This document shows positions 8,765-18,100 of a stretch of DNA of 64,000 bases, in pieces; the stretch's first letter is position 1; each line of letters begins with the position of its first letter. The notes under the pieces were generated by a model, which did no database searches, was not told where the DNA came from, and worked only from the letters and a program-made list of their open reading frames with translations. A program made the position numbers and the translations under genes. The DNA lies in NCBI RefSeq assembly GCF_029278605.1, contig NZ_CP119574.1, positions 1 to 64,000 of the forward strand. The letters are read 5' to 3'. The DNA comes from Cupriavidus sp. WKF15 (GTDB lineage Bacteria; Pseudomonadota; Gammaproteobacteria; Burkholderiales; Burkholderiaceae).

Positions 8765-10427
8765 GAACATCGGTGACGAAGTCCATCGCTACCGCGGCGA
8801 TGCTGACAAGCAGCCCTGCATGGACAGCTACCACGACCGAGACCACGAAAGCCAAACCTCTCAACGTCCTGGCAATCGCCATGTTTCTTGTGTTTGTGGG
8901 AATCACATTAGTGATCACCCGCTGGGCGACCCGCCGGTCCAGGACAGCCAACGATTTTTTTACCGCAGGCGGGGGCATTACCGGGCTACAGAATGGATTG
9001 GCAATCGCTGGGGATTCTGTCTCGGCAGCGACGATGCTCGGTATGGTGAGCCTCGTATATGCCCACGGCTTCGACGGCGTACTGTACGTCGTAGGATTCT
9101 TTGTTGGTTGGCCGGTCATGTTGCTGCTCATGGCCGAGCGAGTGCGCAATCTGGGAAAGTTCACGTTCGTCGACATCATTTCGGATCGTCTCGACCCAAT
9201 CAGCACGCGCTGGATGGCCGCAGCGAGTTCGCTAACAGTGGTCTTTCTCTACCTGATTGTCCAGATGCTCGGCGCGGGCGAGCTTATTCAGCTTTTGTTT
9301 GGGCTGGACTACGACTACGCCGTGGTTAGCGTTGGCGCCTTGATGATGGTTTATGTTTCCTTCGGTGGAATGGTCGCCACAACCTGGGTCCAGATCATCA
9401 AGGCGGTGCTGATGCTGGCCGGTGGTACCGTGCTGCTGTTGTTGGCGCTGGCTCAATTCGGATTCAGCTTCGAGGCATTGTTTGCTCAGGTCGTGTCCGT
9501 TCACAAGCGTGGGATAGCGTTCATAGAGCCGGGCCAACTCATGGCCGATCCCGTCTCGGCACTATCGCTCTCGATTGCGGCGGTTTTTGGGCTTTGCGGG
9601 CTGCCGCACATCCTTATGCGCTTCTTTACCGTGCCGAACGCGCGGGAAGCTCGCAAGAGTGTCTTCGTCGCAAGCTCCGCAATTATATGTACGTGGCGAT
9701 GTGTGTCATCGGGCTGGCGAGCGTCGCGATCGTGGGCAACGATCCGCAATTCTTTGATGGCGGCAATGTTGGCGGCAAGCTGCTGGGTGGCGCCAACATG
9801 ATTACCATGAACATGGCAAAGGCACTGGGGGGCGATGTATTCTTCGGCTTCCTGGCTGCCGTGGCGTTCGCCACCATCCTGGCGGTCGTCTCGGGTCTTG
9901 TGCTGGCGGGAGCTTCCGCAATTTCCCATGACCTTTACGCAAATGTACTGCGCAGAGGTACAGCGAGCGAGGCGTCGCAACTACGCGTCACCAAGCAAGC
10001 CACTATCGTCATCGGCGCAATCGCGATCATGTTGGGCCTCCTGTTTAGAGGCCAGAATCTGGCCTTCCTGATAGCGCTCGTGTTCAGCGTCGCCGCTTCC
10101 GCCAACTTCCCGCCGCTGATCCTTTCCATGTATTGGAGAGGTTTGACCAGTCGAGGCGCGGTTTGGGGAGGGCTGACCGGCCTCATGTCGTCGGTCGGAC
10201 TCGTCATTCTGTCTCCGGCCATCTGGAAGTCAATGCTGGGCCATCCGCAGGCAATCTTCCCTTACGAGTATCCCGCGGTAATCTCCATGCCGCTCGCCTT
10301 CTTGGTGACTTGGCTTGTCTCCAGGCTCGACCGCAGCGCGAGAGCCGAATCTGAGCAAGGCAGATTCGACGACCAGTTCGTGCGTGCACAGACGGGCTTC
10401 GGTGCAGCGCAAGCCACCGACCATTGA
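8761..10427 (+). pseudogene. Sodium/solute (SSS, ActP-like) symporter, single-base frameshift
   Basis: The first frame (8761 to about 9685) encodes an N-terminal segment and the ActP-type core: TANDFFTAGGGITG, NGLAIAGDSVSAAT, GLPHILMRFFTV. The family continues with no gap in another frame from about 9681 to 10427 (MYVAMCVIGLASVAIVGN, AAVAFATILAVVSGLVLAGA, ALVFSVAASANFPPLIL). One missing base near 9681-9690 accounts for the change. Otherwise it is full length (about 555 residues) and follows DUF485 as expected for cation/acetate or monocarboxylate symporters. It would import a carboxylate, perhaps the substrate of the cluster. Either it is recently inactivated or the base call is wrong. Confidence 0.8.
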
Positions 10428-10592
10428 TCCCCTGAAACTATCTGGCCCTGCGGAGCGATTGGGTGGCTCGTTGCAGATGAGGTCGACTTGGACCGCATCG
10501 CCTTGGCAAGGCTCTTCATCGCCCACGATGAAGCAGCCCATCCGACTTGACTCCGACATACCACTACATCTTTGCTGCACTGGACTGAAAAC

Positions 10593-12269
10593 ATGATGAC
10601 GACCTCACCGCATTGGCCTCATGGCTTGCCCGACCATCTCTCGGCACCGGAGACTTCCCTGTATGCCAACCTGGAAGTCGCCGCCACCCGCTATCCGGAA
10701 AAAGCAGCCTTGCTCTATTACGGCAGCGCGATGAGCTATCGCCGTCTGCGTAGCGAGGTTGATGCAATGGCTGGGTTCCTGCAGCAACACTGCGGCCTGA
10801 CCCGCGGCGACCGTGTGGTGCTGTATATGCAGAACAGTCCTCAGTTCATCATCGCGTTCTACGCGATCCTGCGGGCCGATGCCGTCGTTGTTCCCGTCAA
10901 TCCCATGAACCTGACTGCGGAGCTCCAATACATCGTCGAGGACAGCGGAGCCAAGATAGCCTTTGTCGGCGACGAACTTCTTTCAAATGTCGAGCCGCTA
11001 TTTGACCATCAACTGGATACTGTCGTTGGTGTGCGCTACGCCGATTATCTATTCGCGGAGACCGACCTGGCGTTGCCCGATGTCATAACCCCAGTCAAAC
11101 GCCAAGCACCGCAATCGATGAACTCGCGATGCAACGTCGTCGACTGGGTGGACGCACTGCACCATCAGTGCGTACCACGGCAACACGATGCCGGTCCCAA
11201 CGATCTGGCAGTGATTCCTTATACCTCTGGGACGACCGGCCGACCAAAAGGATGCATGCATACTCACCGTACCACGATGCATGTCGCCGTTTCGTGCGCG
11301 GAATGGCCTTCAGTTCCGAAAGACACCATTTCTCTGTGCTCCTTGCCGCTGTTTCATGTGACGGGCATGCAGAATTGCATGAATATGCCGATCTTCCTCG
11401 GGGCTACGGTGGTGTTGATGACACGCTGGGACGCGAGGTGTGCGGCCCAGTTGATTGAGCGTCATCGGGTACGGACGTGGGTCACGATTCCGACCATGCT
11501 GATCGACCTCCTGAATCAGCCAGACGTCGGGAAGTTCGACCTGAGTTCGCTGTCGTACCTGAGCGGTGGGGGCGCTGCAATGCCGCAGGCGCTGGCCAAA
11601 CAGATTCGCGAGCGATGGAATATTCCATATGTGGAGGGATATGGACTGTCGGAAACCATGTCGGCGACGCATATCAATCCGCCCCGGCGCAGTAAGGAAC
11701 AGTGTCTCGGCATTCCGATCTTCGATACGGAATCGATGGTCGTCGACCCATCCACCTTTGAGCCTGCTGACGTGGGTGCCATCGGCGAAATACTGGTCCA
11801 TGGGCCACAGGTTTTCGAAGGATACTGGCGGGCTCCGGATGCCACGCAAGACGCCTTCGTCGAAATGGATGGCAAGCAGTACTTGCGCACCGGTGACCTC
11901 GGCTATGTCGATGCCGATGGCTATTTCTTCATGGTTGACCGCGTCAAGCGGATGATCAACGCGTCCGGGTACAAGGTATGGCCCGCCGAAGTCGAGACAA
12001 TGCTGTTCGAGCACCCGGCAATCCAGGAGGCCTGTGTGATTTCTGCACGCGATGTACGTCGTGGAGAATCAGTCAAGGCAGTCGTCGTCGTGCGCGATGG
12101 CTTCACTGTTACCGAAGAACAGCTCATTGCCTGGGCGCGCGAGCGAATGGCGTCATATAAGGTCCCGCGGCTCATCCAGTTCGCCTCTTCCCTGCCCCGT
12201 ACAGCGAGCGGAAAGGTTCAATGGAGATTGCTGCAGGAAGCAGAGTTCCAGGGAGGCGAAGCATCATGA
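10593..12269 (+). CDS. Acyl-CoA synthetase (AMP-forming, long-chain fatty-acid CoA ligase-like)
   Basis: The 558-residue AMP-binding enzyme shows the P-loop-like YTSGTTGRPKG near residue 210, the GYGLSETM segment, the TGDLGYVDADGY hinge and a C-terminal PRTASGKVQWR lysine. It activates a carboxylic acid to its CoA thioester via an acyl-adenylate. Among bacterial paralogs it looks most like class-I fatty-acid/aryl ligases; the substrate is not readable. I prefer the ATG at 10593 (MMTTSPHWPHGLPD) over one seven codons upstream. It lies in the TetR-flanked cluster, downstream of the symporter, and ends in an ATGA overlap with a small open frame. Confidence 0.88.
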   Translation: MMTTSPHWPHGLPDHLSAPETSLYANLEVAATRYPEKAALLYYGSAMSYRRLRSEVDAMAGFLQQHCGLTRGDRVVLYMQNSPQFIIAFYAILRADAVVVPVNPMNLTAELQYIVEDSGAKIAFVGDELLSNVEPLFDHQLDTVVGVRYADYLFAETDLALPDVITPVKRQAPQSMNSRCNVVDWVDALHHQCVPRQHDAGPNDLAVIPYTSGTTGRPKGCMHTHRTTMHVAVSCAEWPSVPKDTISLCSLPLFHVTGMQNCMNMPIFLGATVVLMTRWDARCAAQLIERHRVRTWVTIPTMLIDLLNQPDVGKFDLSSLSYLSGGGAAMPQALAKQIRERWNIPYVEGYGLSETMSATHINPPRRSKEQCLGIPIFDTESMVVDPSTFEPADVGAIGEILVHGPQVFEGYWRAPDATQDAFVEMDGKQYLRTGDLGYVDADGYFFMVDRVKRMINASGYKVWPAEVETMLFEHPAIQEACVISARDVRRGESVKAVVVVRDGFTVTEEQLIAWARERMASYKVPRLIQFASSLPRTASGKVQWRLLQEAEFQGGEAS

Positions 12270-12403
12270 TGTTCTACGAAATTCGTGTCGCCCACCAGGC
12301 TTCCGCCCTGAACGACGACGGCATTGTGGCTCGCACTCTAAAGCAATGTCACGAGAATGATTTACCAGTTGCGTGTAAGCCGATAGCACCTTGCCAACCA
12401 TGA
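12266..12403 (+). CDS. Small open frame translationally coupled on both sides
   Basis: The frame encodes 45 residues beginning MMFYEIRVAHQ. Its ATG overlaps the synthetase stop (ATGA) and its TGA overlaps the start of the next gene (ATGA at 12400). The first residues recall NIPSNAP-domain starts (MFYEIRTY-type), but the rest does not continue that fold. It may be a truncated gene kept because it couples translation, or a genuine small protein. Function unknown. Confidence 0.4.
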   Translation: MMFYEIRVAHQASALNDDGIVARTLKQCHENDLPVACKPIAPCQP

Positions 12404-13431
12404 AAAACCATCCGCAGCAACTTGATCTCGCCAGGCTGGCGGACTATCTCGAAGACCATCTTCCGGGTATCGAAGGGCCGATCGTTGCGGAGAAATTCTC
12501 CGGCGGTCAGTCGAATCCGACCTTTCTGTTACACGCTCGAAGTGGGCGGTACGTGCTCAGGCGGCAGCCGCCGGGGATGCTGCTGAAGTCTGCGCATGCG
12601 GTGGACCGCGAGTTCCGCATGCTGTCCGCACTGACGGGCACGGCGGTGCCGGTTGCACAACCCTATCACCTCTGCGAGGACCGCGAGGTAATTGGCAGCA
12701 TGTTTTATGTGATGAGCTTCGAAGAGGGGCGAATCTTTTGGAATCCCGCGCTGCCGGAGGTTCCCAGGCTGGACCGTGCTTCATGCTACGAAGCGATGCT
12801 GGTAGCCATGGCGGCGTTGCACGATATCGATGTCAATGCTGCTGGCCTAGGCGATTTCGGTCGTCCCGGTAACTATTTCGAACGGCAGATCGGCATTTGG
12901 ACGAAGCAGTATCGGGCGGCGGAAACGGAGCGGCTCAGCGCAATGGAGGCACTCATTGAATGGCTGCCGACAGCCTGTCCGCCAGAGCGGGGGCAAACGG
13001 GCCTTTTGCATGGCGATTTCCGGATAGACAACGTGATGTTTGAATCGGGCAATCATCGGGTGAAGGCCATACTCGACTGGGAGCTGTCGACGCTCGGAGA
13101 TCCGCTCGCAGACCTGGCGTACTTTTGCATGTGCCTGCGACTGCCATCGGACGGATACATCACGGGGCTAGCAGGCCAAGACCGTACTGCGCTTGGAGTG
13201 CCGCAAGAAGACCAGCTCGTCGCACGTTATTGCGAACTACGTGGCATTGGGCCGATCCAGAACTGGCATTTCTATCTCGCATTCAGTTTCTTCCGTCTTG
13301 CGGCCATTGCGCAAGGCGTAAGGCAGCGTGCGCTCATGGGCAACGCGTCAAGCACAGAGGCTCTGCGGGCCGGGGCAATGGCAGGATCGCTGGCGGAAGA
13401 GGCGGTGCGGCTGATCGATGCTTGCCACTGA
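12400..13431 (+). CDS. Aminoglycoside-phosphotransferase-like kinase (acyl-CoA metabolism type)
   Basis: A 343-residue APH-fold protein. It has an N-terminal lysine-bearing strand (YVLRRQPPG, as in ACAD10-type proteins), the catalytic-loop motif HGDFRIDNVMF near residue 203, and the metal-binding ILDWELSTLGDPLADLAYF. These features match the bacterial phosphotransferases that accompany acyl-CoA dehydrogenases and ligases in fatty-acid and hydroxy-acid catabolism; they are thought to phosphorylate a hydroxyacyl substrate. The ATG at 12400 overlaps the upstream TGA; a TTG three codons earlier is less likely. It forms a block with the acyl-CoA synthetase. Confidence 0.85.
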   Translation: MKNHPQQLDLARLADYLEDHLPGIEGPIVAEKFSGGQSNPTFLLHARSGRYVLRRQPPGMLLKSAHAVDREFRMLSALTGTAVPVAQPYHLCEDREVIGSMFYVMSFEEGRIFWNPALPEVPRLDRASCYEAMLVAMAALHDIDVNAAGLGDFGRPGNYFERQIGIWTKQYRAAETERLSAMEALIEWLPTACPPERGQTGLLHGDFRIDNVMFESGNHRVKAILDWELSTLGDPLADLAYFCMCLRLPSDGYITGLAGQDRTALGVPQEDQLVARYCELRGIGPIQNWHFYLAFSFFRLAAIAQGVRQRALMGNASSTEALRAGAMAGSLAEEAVRLIDACH

Positions 13432-13484
13432 AGCAAGCGGAGAAATATCGGCCCCGAACCAATTTGAATTACGTCCCACTCCAA

Positions 13485-14195
13485 ATGAAAGTCCTAATTG
13501 TTCACGCCCATCCAGAACCGAAGTCATTCAGTTCTGCGCTAAAAGACCTTGCAGTAAACGAACTTCAAAAGGCAGGCCACGAAATAGTGCTTTCCGATCT
13601 CTACGCGATGAAGTTTAATCCGGTTGCGTCTTCGGCAGATTTTGGAAAAAGAGTAGACCCGGACTATTGTGTCTATGCGCTGGAACAGCGCAACGGCGTA
13701 TCCTCTAGCACAATAAGCGCGGACATTCAACAAGAGCTTGACAAGCTCCTGCAGTGTGATCTCCTTGTGCTGAACTTTCCGCTGTTCTGGTTTTCGACAC
13801 CAGCTATCCTGAAGGGCTGGATTGACCGAGTGCTGGTGTCGGGTAGGGTGTACGGCGGTAAGCGTTTCTATGATCGTGGAGGCCTTCGCGGAAAGCGTGT
13901 CTTAGTAAGCATCACGCTGGGTGGTCAACAGCATATGTTTGCTAAAAATGGAGTCCATGGGCCGCTCGATGACATGCTCAAACACCTATTGCGGGGCACG
14001 CTGGCCTACACTGGGCTTGCGGTGCTACCCCCGTTTGTTGCATGGCATGTTCCGTACGTTACCCACGACGATCGCGTTGCCATGTTGGCGTCCTGGCGGG
14101 AACACATTCTCTCCCTTAACGAGCAGATTCCTCTATCATTTCCGAGCCTCAATGACTTCGATGACTTACTTCACCCGCTTAGAGACGTCGAGTAG
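13485..14195 (+). CDS. NAD(P)H dehydrogenase (quinone)-like flavodoxin-fold protein
   Basis: A 236-residue protein of the NQO1/MdaB/KefF flavodoxin-fold family. It starts MKVLIVHAHPEPKSFS, has the FMN/FAD-contact segment LNFPLFWFSTPAILKGWIDRV and then GGLRGKRVLVSITLGG. These enzymes make two-electron reductions of quinones or related electrophiles with NAD(P)H. The start at 13485 gives the canonical N-terminus; much longer upstream frames overlap the phosphotransferase and are spurious. It is less GC-rich in codon use than its neighbours. It may detoxify quinones produced by the monooxygenase of this cluster, which is inference from position. Confidence 0.85.
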   Translation: MKVLIVHAHPEPKSFSSALKDLAVNELQKAGHEIVLSDLYAMKFNPVASSADFGKRVDPDYCVYALEQRNGVSSSTISADIQQELDKLLQCDLLVLNFPLFWFSTPAILKGWIDRVLVSGRVYGGKRFYDRGGLRGKRVLVSITLGGQQHMFAKNGVHGPLDDMLKHLLRGTLAYTGLAVLPPFVAWHVPYVTHDDRVAMLASWREHILSLNEQIPLSFPSLNDFDDLLHPLRDVE

Positions 14196-14763
14196 GGCGA
14201 GTTGAACCACCCCGGGAACCGTGGCTCCTGGAGCGGACTCACCGGCTTCCAGCGTCATGGTCTTGTAGCGGGTTTTCGCATAAACAAAACAGGGCGCAGC
14301 CTCAGAAGAGAAAGCTGCACCATATTCCATATGCGGAACCGGTCCAGCCCAACTTGGCCGCGATGCTCTCTGCAGTCGGCCGCGCACACCTGAAGCGAAT
14401 GACCGCATGCTGAGTGGTTCTGCCATCCGAATGTCTCGAAGACACAGCGGACGAGGGTCGCTTCATGGCCGACTGCGGCCCGACGCCGAGCACAGCCGAG
14501 CGTTCCTCCTGGACCGGTCCGCGTAGGGCAGAAGACGACCCATCTCTGCCGTTGCGAATACGAAACCCGAATGGCCGCTTGCGAAGTACAACCGCCATCG
14601 CCTCGCTTACAGCGTTAATCAGGTCATTGACCGAAGCAAATGTAAATGTAAGCCGAACTGCAGGATAGAAGCAATCGAGGCACGCGGATTTTCCGCGACT
14701 TTATCCAACTCTGCGCGCCTCCTTTCCCAATAGACACTAACATGTAGCCATCTCAGTGATGTT
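14196..14763. other. Intergenic region with one dispersed motif copy
   Basis: About 570 bases without a recognisable gene between the quinone reductase and the LysR gene. It contains the palindromic motif at 14461-14480. Short Arg/Ser-rich frames on both strands are not convincing. The LysR promoter must lie close to 14700-14760, where the sequence turns AT-rich. Confidence 0.45.
14461..14480. repeat. Dispersed intergenic motif CTTCATGGCCG-N4-CGGCC, copy 2
   Basis: Same 20-base motif as at 3469 and 57232; the variable centre here is ACTG. Confidence 0.5.
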
Positions 14764-15726
14764 ATGGAGCTCGAAATCAAAGCACGCAAAGTTACCCAGG
14801 AAGCTGGCCTGGCCCGGCTGGGCAAGATTGACTTTCATACCCTGTACGCGTTTGCTGCTCTCTTGCGGTGCCGTAGCGTCTCGCGTGCCGCGGCTCTAAT
14901 GGAAGTCTCACAGCCGGCTATGAGTCGAACGCTCGACCGTCTGCGCAATATATTCCAGGATGCTCTACTAGTGCGTGAGGGGAACCATATGCTGCTGACT
15001 TCGCACGGCAAGGAGTTGCTGCCAATCGTGGAAAAGCTGCTGGAAACCACGACGCAGTTGGCCGGTGTCAACGCGCCTTTCGATGCATCCACTCATGTGC
15101 GACATTTTTCACTGGCGTGCAATGAACATATTCAGCTCTCGCTGGCTCCTCCCTTACTGATCGCCCTGCGCACCGCAGCCCCCTCCATCACCGCGCAGTT
15201 CAGTCCATTGCATCGGAGTGGCGCCGTCGATGGCTTGGCAAGCGGCGAGCTCGATCTATGCGTTGGTTCCGCCTTTCCCTCTGCGCCGGGCATCCGTACT
15301 CGGTTGCTGTACTCCGAAAAGTTCGTCTGCATCATGCGCAAGCCGCGCCGTACCGGGGGAATTGCCAGGATCAGCCTAAAGGACTTCTGCAGCCTGCCTC
15401 ACTTGGATGTCTCGCCCACTGGCCTTACCTTGCTGGGCGAACTGATCAACCGCGCTATCCGCAAGCAAGGCGGATCTCGGCAGGTCGTGTACACCATTTC
15501 CAGCTTCATGGCAGCGCCGCAGATCGTCAGCGAGACCGACATGATCTGCGCCATCCCGGCAAGGACAGCCAAGCGGCTGGCTTTGCCGGATAACGTTGTG
15601 GTGGCCGAGCTTGCCTTTGAGGCGCCTGCCACGGATGTCTCGATGTTCTGGCACAACCTTACCGACCGCGACGCAGCTTGTGCTTGGCTGCGCACCGAGA
15701 TCCGCCGCGCGCTACCCGCACAATAA
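14764..15726 (+). CDS. LysR-family transcriptional regulator
   Basis: A 320-residue LysR protein. The winged helix-turn-helix covers residues 20-80 (DFHTLYAFAALLRCRSVSRA, VSQPAMSRTLDRLR, LVREGNHMLLTSHGKEL). The effector-binding domain follows (ELDLCVGSAFPSAPGIRTR etc.). An N-terminal extension of about 18 residues precedes the usual start, so translation might begin further in. It is encoded immediately upstream of, and in the same direction as, the Bug-CaiB-crotonase genes and probably activates them in response to their substrate or an intermediate. Confidence 0.88.
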   Translation: MELEIKARKVTQEAGLARLGKIDFHTLYAFAALLRCRSVSRAAALMEVSQPAMSRTLDRLRNIFQDALLVREGNHMLLTSHGKELLPIVEKLLETTTQLAGVNAPFDASTHVRHFSLACNEHIQLSLAPPLLIALRTAAPSITAQFSPLHRSGAVDGLASGELDLCVGSAFPSAPGIRTRLLYSEKFVCIMRKPRRTGGIARISLKDFCSLPHLDVSPTGLTLLGELINRAIRKQGGSRQVVYTISSFMAAPQIVSETDMICAIPARTAKRLALPDNVVVAELAFEAPATDVSMFWHNLTDRDAACAWLRTEIRRALPAQ

Positions 15727-15859
15727 GAGTTACAAGGTCATACCAGTGTTGGTATGACTGATATAGACCGCCCCCGATTGGTGCCGTGTCTGTGGCTGCC
15801 TATTCTGCAGCCATGCGAGCCAGACGAGCTCGCCCTCGATAAGTTAGCGTGGAGACAGG

Positions 15860-16828
15860 ATGAACAGACGCACCTCACTGCGCCTGGCCGGAGCGGCCGC
15901 ATTGCTCTTGCTGGCACTGCCCTTCAGCGCGGGCGCATACCCCGATAAGGCAATCCGACTGGTAGTTTCGTTCCCGCCCGGCAGCGGTGCCGATACCACT
16001 GCGCGCTATGTCGCGCAGAAGCTCGGTGAGCGGCTGGGCAAACCGGTAGTCGTGGAGAATCGCCCGGGAGCCAACAGCTTCATCGCCGCTCAGGCAGTGG
16101 CCGGTGCTGACGCCGACGGCCACACGATCTTTCTGGCCAGCAATTCTCCAATGGCGACCAATGTAGCCATCTTCAAGCGTTTGCCATATGACCCCGTGAA
16201 AGACTTCGCACCGGTGGCCCGGCTGTCGAGTGGTGTGATGGCGGTGGTGGTGCCAGCCTCTTCGGATGTGAAGACTATCGACGAGTTGGCAACGCGCAGC
16301 CGGGCCCAACCTGGCGTGCTCAACTATGGCGCGGGCGCGGCCTCGTATCAGATCGCCGCCGAACTCTTCCTCCATCTGGCGGGTGGCCGTGCTACGCCGG
16401 TGCCGTACAAGGGTGTGGCGCCGGCCTTGTCGGACCTGGCGGGCGGCCAGCTCGACTTCGCCTTTGCCGATCTCGGCGCCGCCGTTCCTTTTCTCCAGTC
16501 CGGCAAGGTTCGGATGCTGGCTGTGAGCGGCGACCGACGCTTTGATGCCTTTCCCAAGGTGCCAACGCTCCAGGAATCGGGCTTCAGGGACTACTACATG
16601 GTCAACTGGACCGGCGCTTTCGTTCCGGTCCGTACGCCGGCGTCCATCATCGAGCTGCTCAGCAAAGAGCTGCAGGCGATTTACCGCTTGCCCGAAACAG
16701 CGGTGAAGGTACGGCAATCCTACGGCGAGCCCTTTGTTGGCGATGCCAACGAACTGAGGCGCTTTCAGCTTGAGGAAATCAGCCGCTGGGAGCGGGCAGC
16801 CAGGCAGGCCGGAATGCAGAAACAATGA
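15860..16828 (+). CDS. Bug-family (tripartite tricarboxylate transporter type) periplasmic binding protein
   Basis: A 322-residue periplasmic solute receptor. The signal peptide is MNRRTSLRLAGAAALLLLAL ending near SAGA, followed by the family hallmark YPDKAIRLVVSFPPGSGADT and VVENRPGANS. Bug receptors bind carboxylates, amino acids or nicotinate-like molecules. The membrane subunits (TctA/TctB) are not encoded here, which is usual for the hundreds of orphan Bug proteins in Cupriavidus/Bordetella relatives. It is followed after 10 bases by the CoA-transferase gene, so it likely delivers or senses the acid that enters this pathway. Confidence 0.9.
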   Translation: MNRRTSLRLAGAAALLLLALPFSAGAYPDKAIRLVVSFPPGSGADTTARYVAQKLGERLGKPVVVENRPGANSFIAAQAVAGADADGHTIFLASNSPMATNVAIFKRLPYDPVKDFAPVARLSSGVMAVVVPASSDVKTIDELATRSRAQPGVLNYGAGAASYQIAAELFLHLAGGRATPVPYKGVAPALSDLAGGQLDFAFADLGAAVPFLQSGKVRMLAVSGDRRFDAFPKVPTLQESGFRDYYMVNWTGAFVPVRTPASIIELLSKELQAIYRLPETAVKVRQSYGEPFVGDANELRRFQLEEISRWERAARQAGMQKQ

Positions 16829-16838
16829 GAGCCATATC

Positions 16839-18062
16839 ATGACGACGAACTTGACCCATAGCGATACCGAACAATTTCCCGTCCGCCAGCTTCCCCTTGC
16901 TGGCCTGACGGTTCTCGATCTGGGCCAGATCTATCAGGGACCCTATTGCGGCTTCCTTCTGGCTATGGCCGGTGCCGATGTGATCAAGATCGAACCTCCA
17001 CATGGCGAGCCGGTGCGCGCGCGCCGCGAGTCGTTGCTGCCCTTGGCCATGCTCAACTCCAATAAGCGTGGCATTACGCTGAACTTCAAAACAGAGAAAG
17101 GCCGCAGCGTTTTCCGCGATCTCGTGGCCAAGGCGGACGTCGTGCTGGAGAACTTCATGCCGGGCGTGATGGAGCGCCTCGGCCTCGGCGCCGAAGCGCT
17201 GCTGGAGATCAATCCACGCTTGATCTATGCGTCTGCCTCGGGCTACGGCACCAGCGGGCCGAATCGTGATCATCTTGCGATGGACCTGACGATTCAGGCC
17301 ATGAGCGGGGCCATGTACGTGACCGGCTATCCCGATCGTGCCCCGGTCAAGGCAGGGCCGGCTATCAGCGACTTCCTGGGCGGCATCCATCTGTATGGCG
17401 CCATCGTCACTGCCTTGTTCGAGCGCGAGCGGACCGGTCGTGGACGGATTGCCGAGATCGCCATGCAAGACGCGATGTATCCCACTCTCGCCTCCAACCT
17501 GACGCTGTACTACGAGGATCCGGAGCGAAATCCGCGCACCGGAAACAAGCACGGAGCGCTCGCAATGTCGCCCTACAACACCTACGCGGCGAAGGATGGC
17601 TACATCGCCATTATTTGCGTCACCGAAGGTCACTGGCCGGCGCTGTGCCGGGCCATGGGGCGCCCGGACTTGGGCGGCCAGGAGCGCTACGCCACCCACG
17701 CCGCGCGTTGTGCGGTCATGGGCGAGGTGGACGAAATGGTTGCCGCCTGGGCTTGCGACCTGACACGAGCCGAGATCATGGCGGCTGGCCAAGCCCATCA
17801 TTTTCCCTGCGCGCCAGTACGCACGCTCGATGAGGTTGTGCATGACCGTCATATGCACGAGCGCGGCATGCTGAACTATGTCACGCATCCCAAGCTGGGC
17901 GAGGTGGTCCTACCCAACAGCCCCTTGCGCTTTCATCAGTCCCCGCCGTTGGCGCTGAAGGCCAACCCGGACCTGGGCGAGCACAACGAGGACGTGCTGA
18001 GCGAGCTGCTCGGACTGTCGGCCGAGACAATCGATTCCCTGCGCCAGCAAGGTGCGTTCTGA
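16839..18062 (+). CDS. CaiB/BaiF family CoA-transferase
   Basis: A 407-residue class III CoA-transferase. It starts with PLAGLTVLDLGQIYQGPYCG and has ADVIKIEPPHGEPVR and the NSNKRGITLNFKT loop. An Asp near residue 149 (AMDLTIQAMSGAM) sits where the catalytic aspartate forms the acyl-enzyme anhydride. It transfers CoA from a donor such as succinyl-CoA to an organic acid. The ATG at 16839 is chosen over an overlapping upstream start because the latter runs into the Bug gene. It is part of a Bug-CaiB-crotonase-crotonase operon. Confidence 0.9.
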   Translation: MTTNLTHSDTEQFPVRQLPLAGLTVLDLGQIYQGPYCGFLLAMAGADVIKIEPPHGEPVRARRESLLPLAMLNSNKRGITLNFKTEKGRSVFRDLVAKADVVLENFMPGVMERLGLGAEALLEINPRLIYASASGYGTSGPNRDHLAMDLTIQAMSGAMYVTGYPDRAPVKAGPAISDFLGGIHLYGAIVTALFERERTGRGRIAEIAMQDAMYPTLASNLTLYYEDPERNPRTGNKHGALAMSPYNTYAAKDGYIAIICVTEGHWPALCRAMGRPDLGGQERYATHAARCAVMGEVDEMVAAWACDLTRAEIMAAGQAHHFPCAPVRTLDEVVHDRHMHERGMLNYVTHPKLGEVVLPNSPLRFHQSPPLALKANPDLGEHNEDVLSELLGLSAETIDSLRQQGAF

Positions 18063-18100
18063 AGCAACAACCGACTTCCTGCCAATAGAACCTTCCAGCT

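Noticed and set aside
16779..17888. 369-codon minus-strand frame opposite the CaiB gene
   Set aside because: Antisense shadow; the plus strand carries clear class III CoA-transferase motifs.
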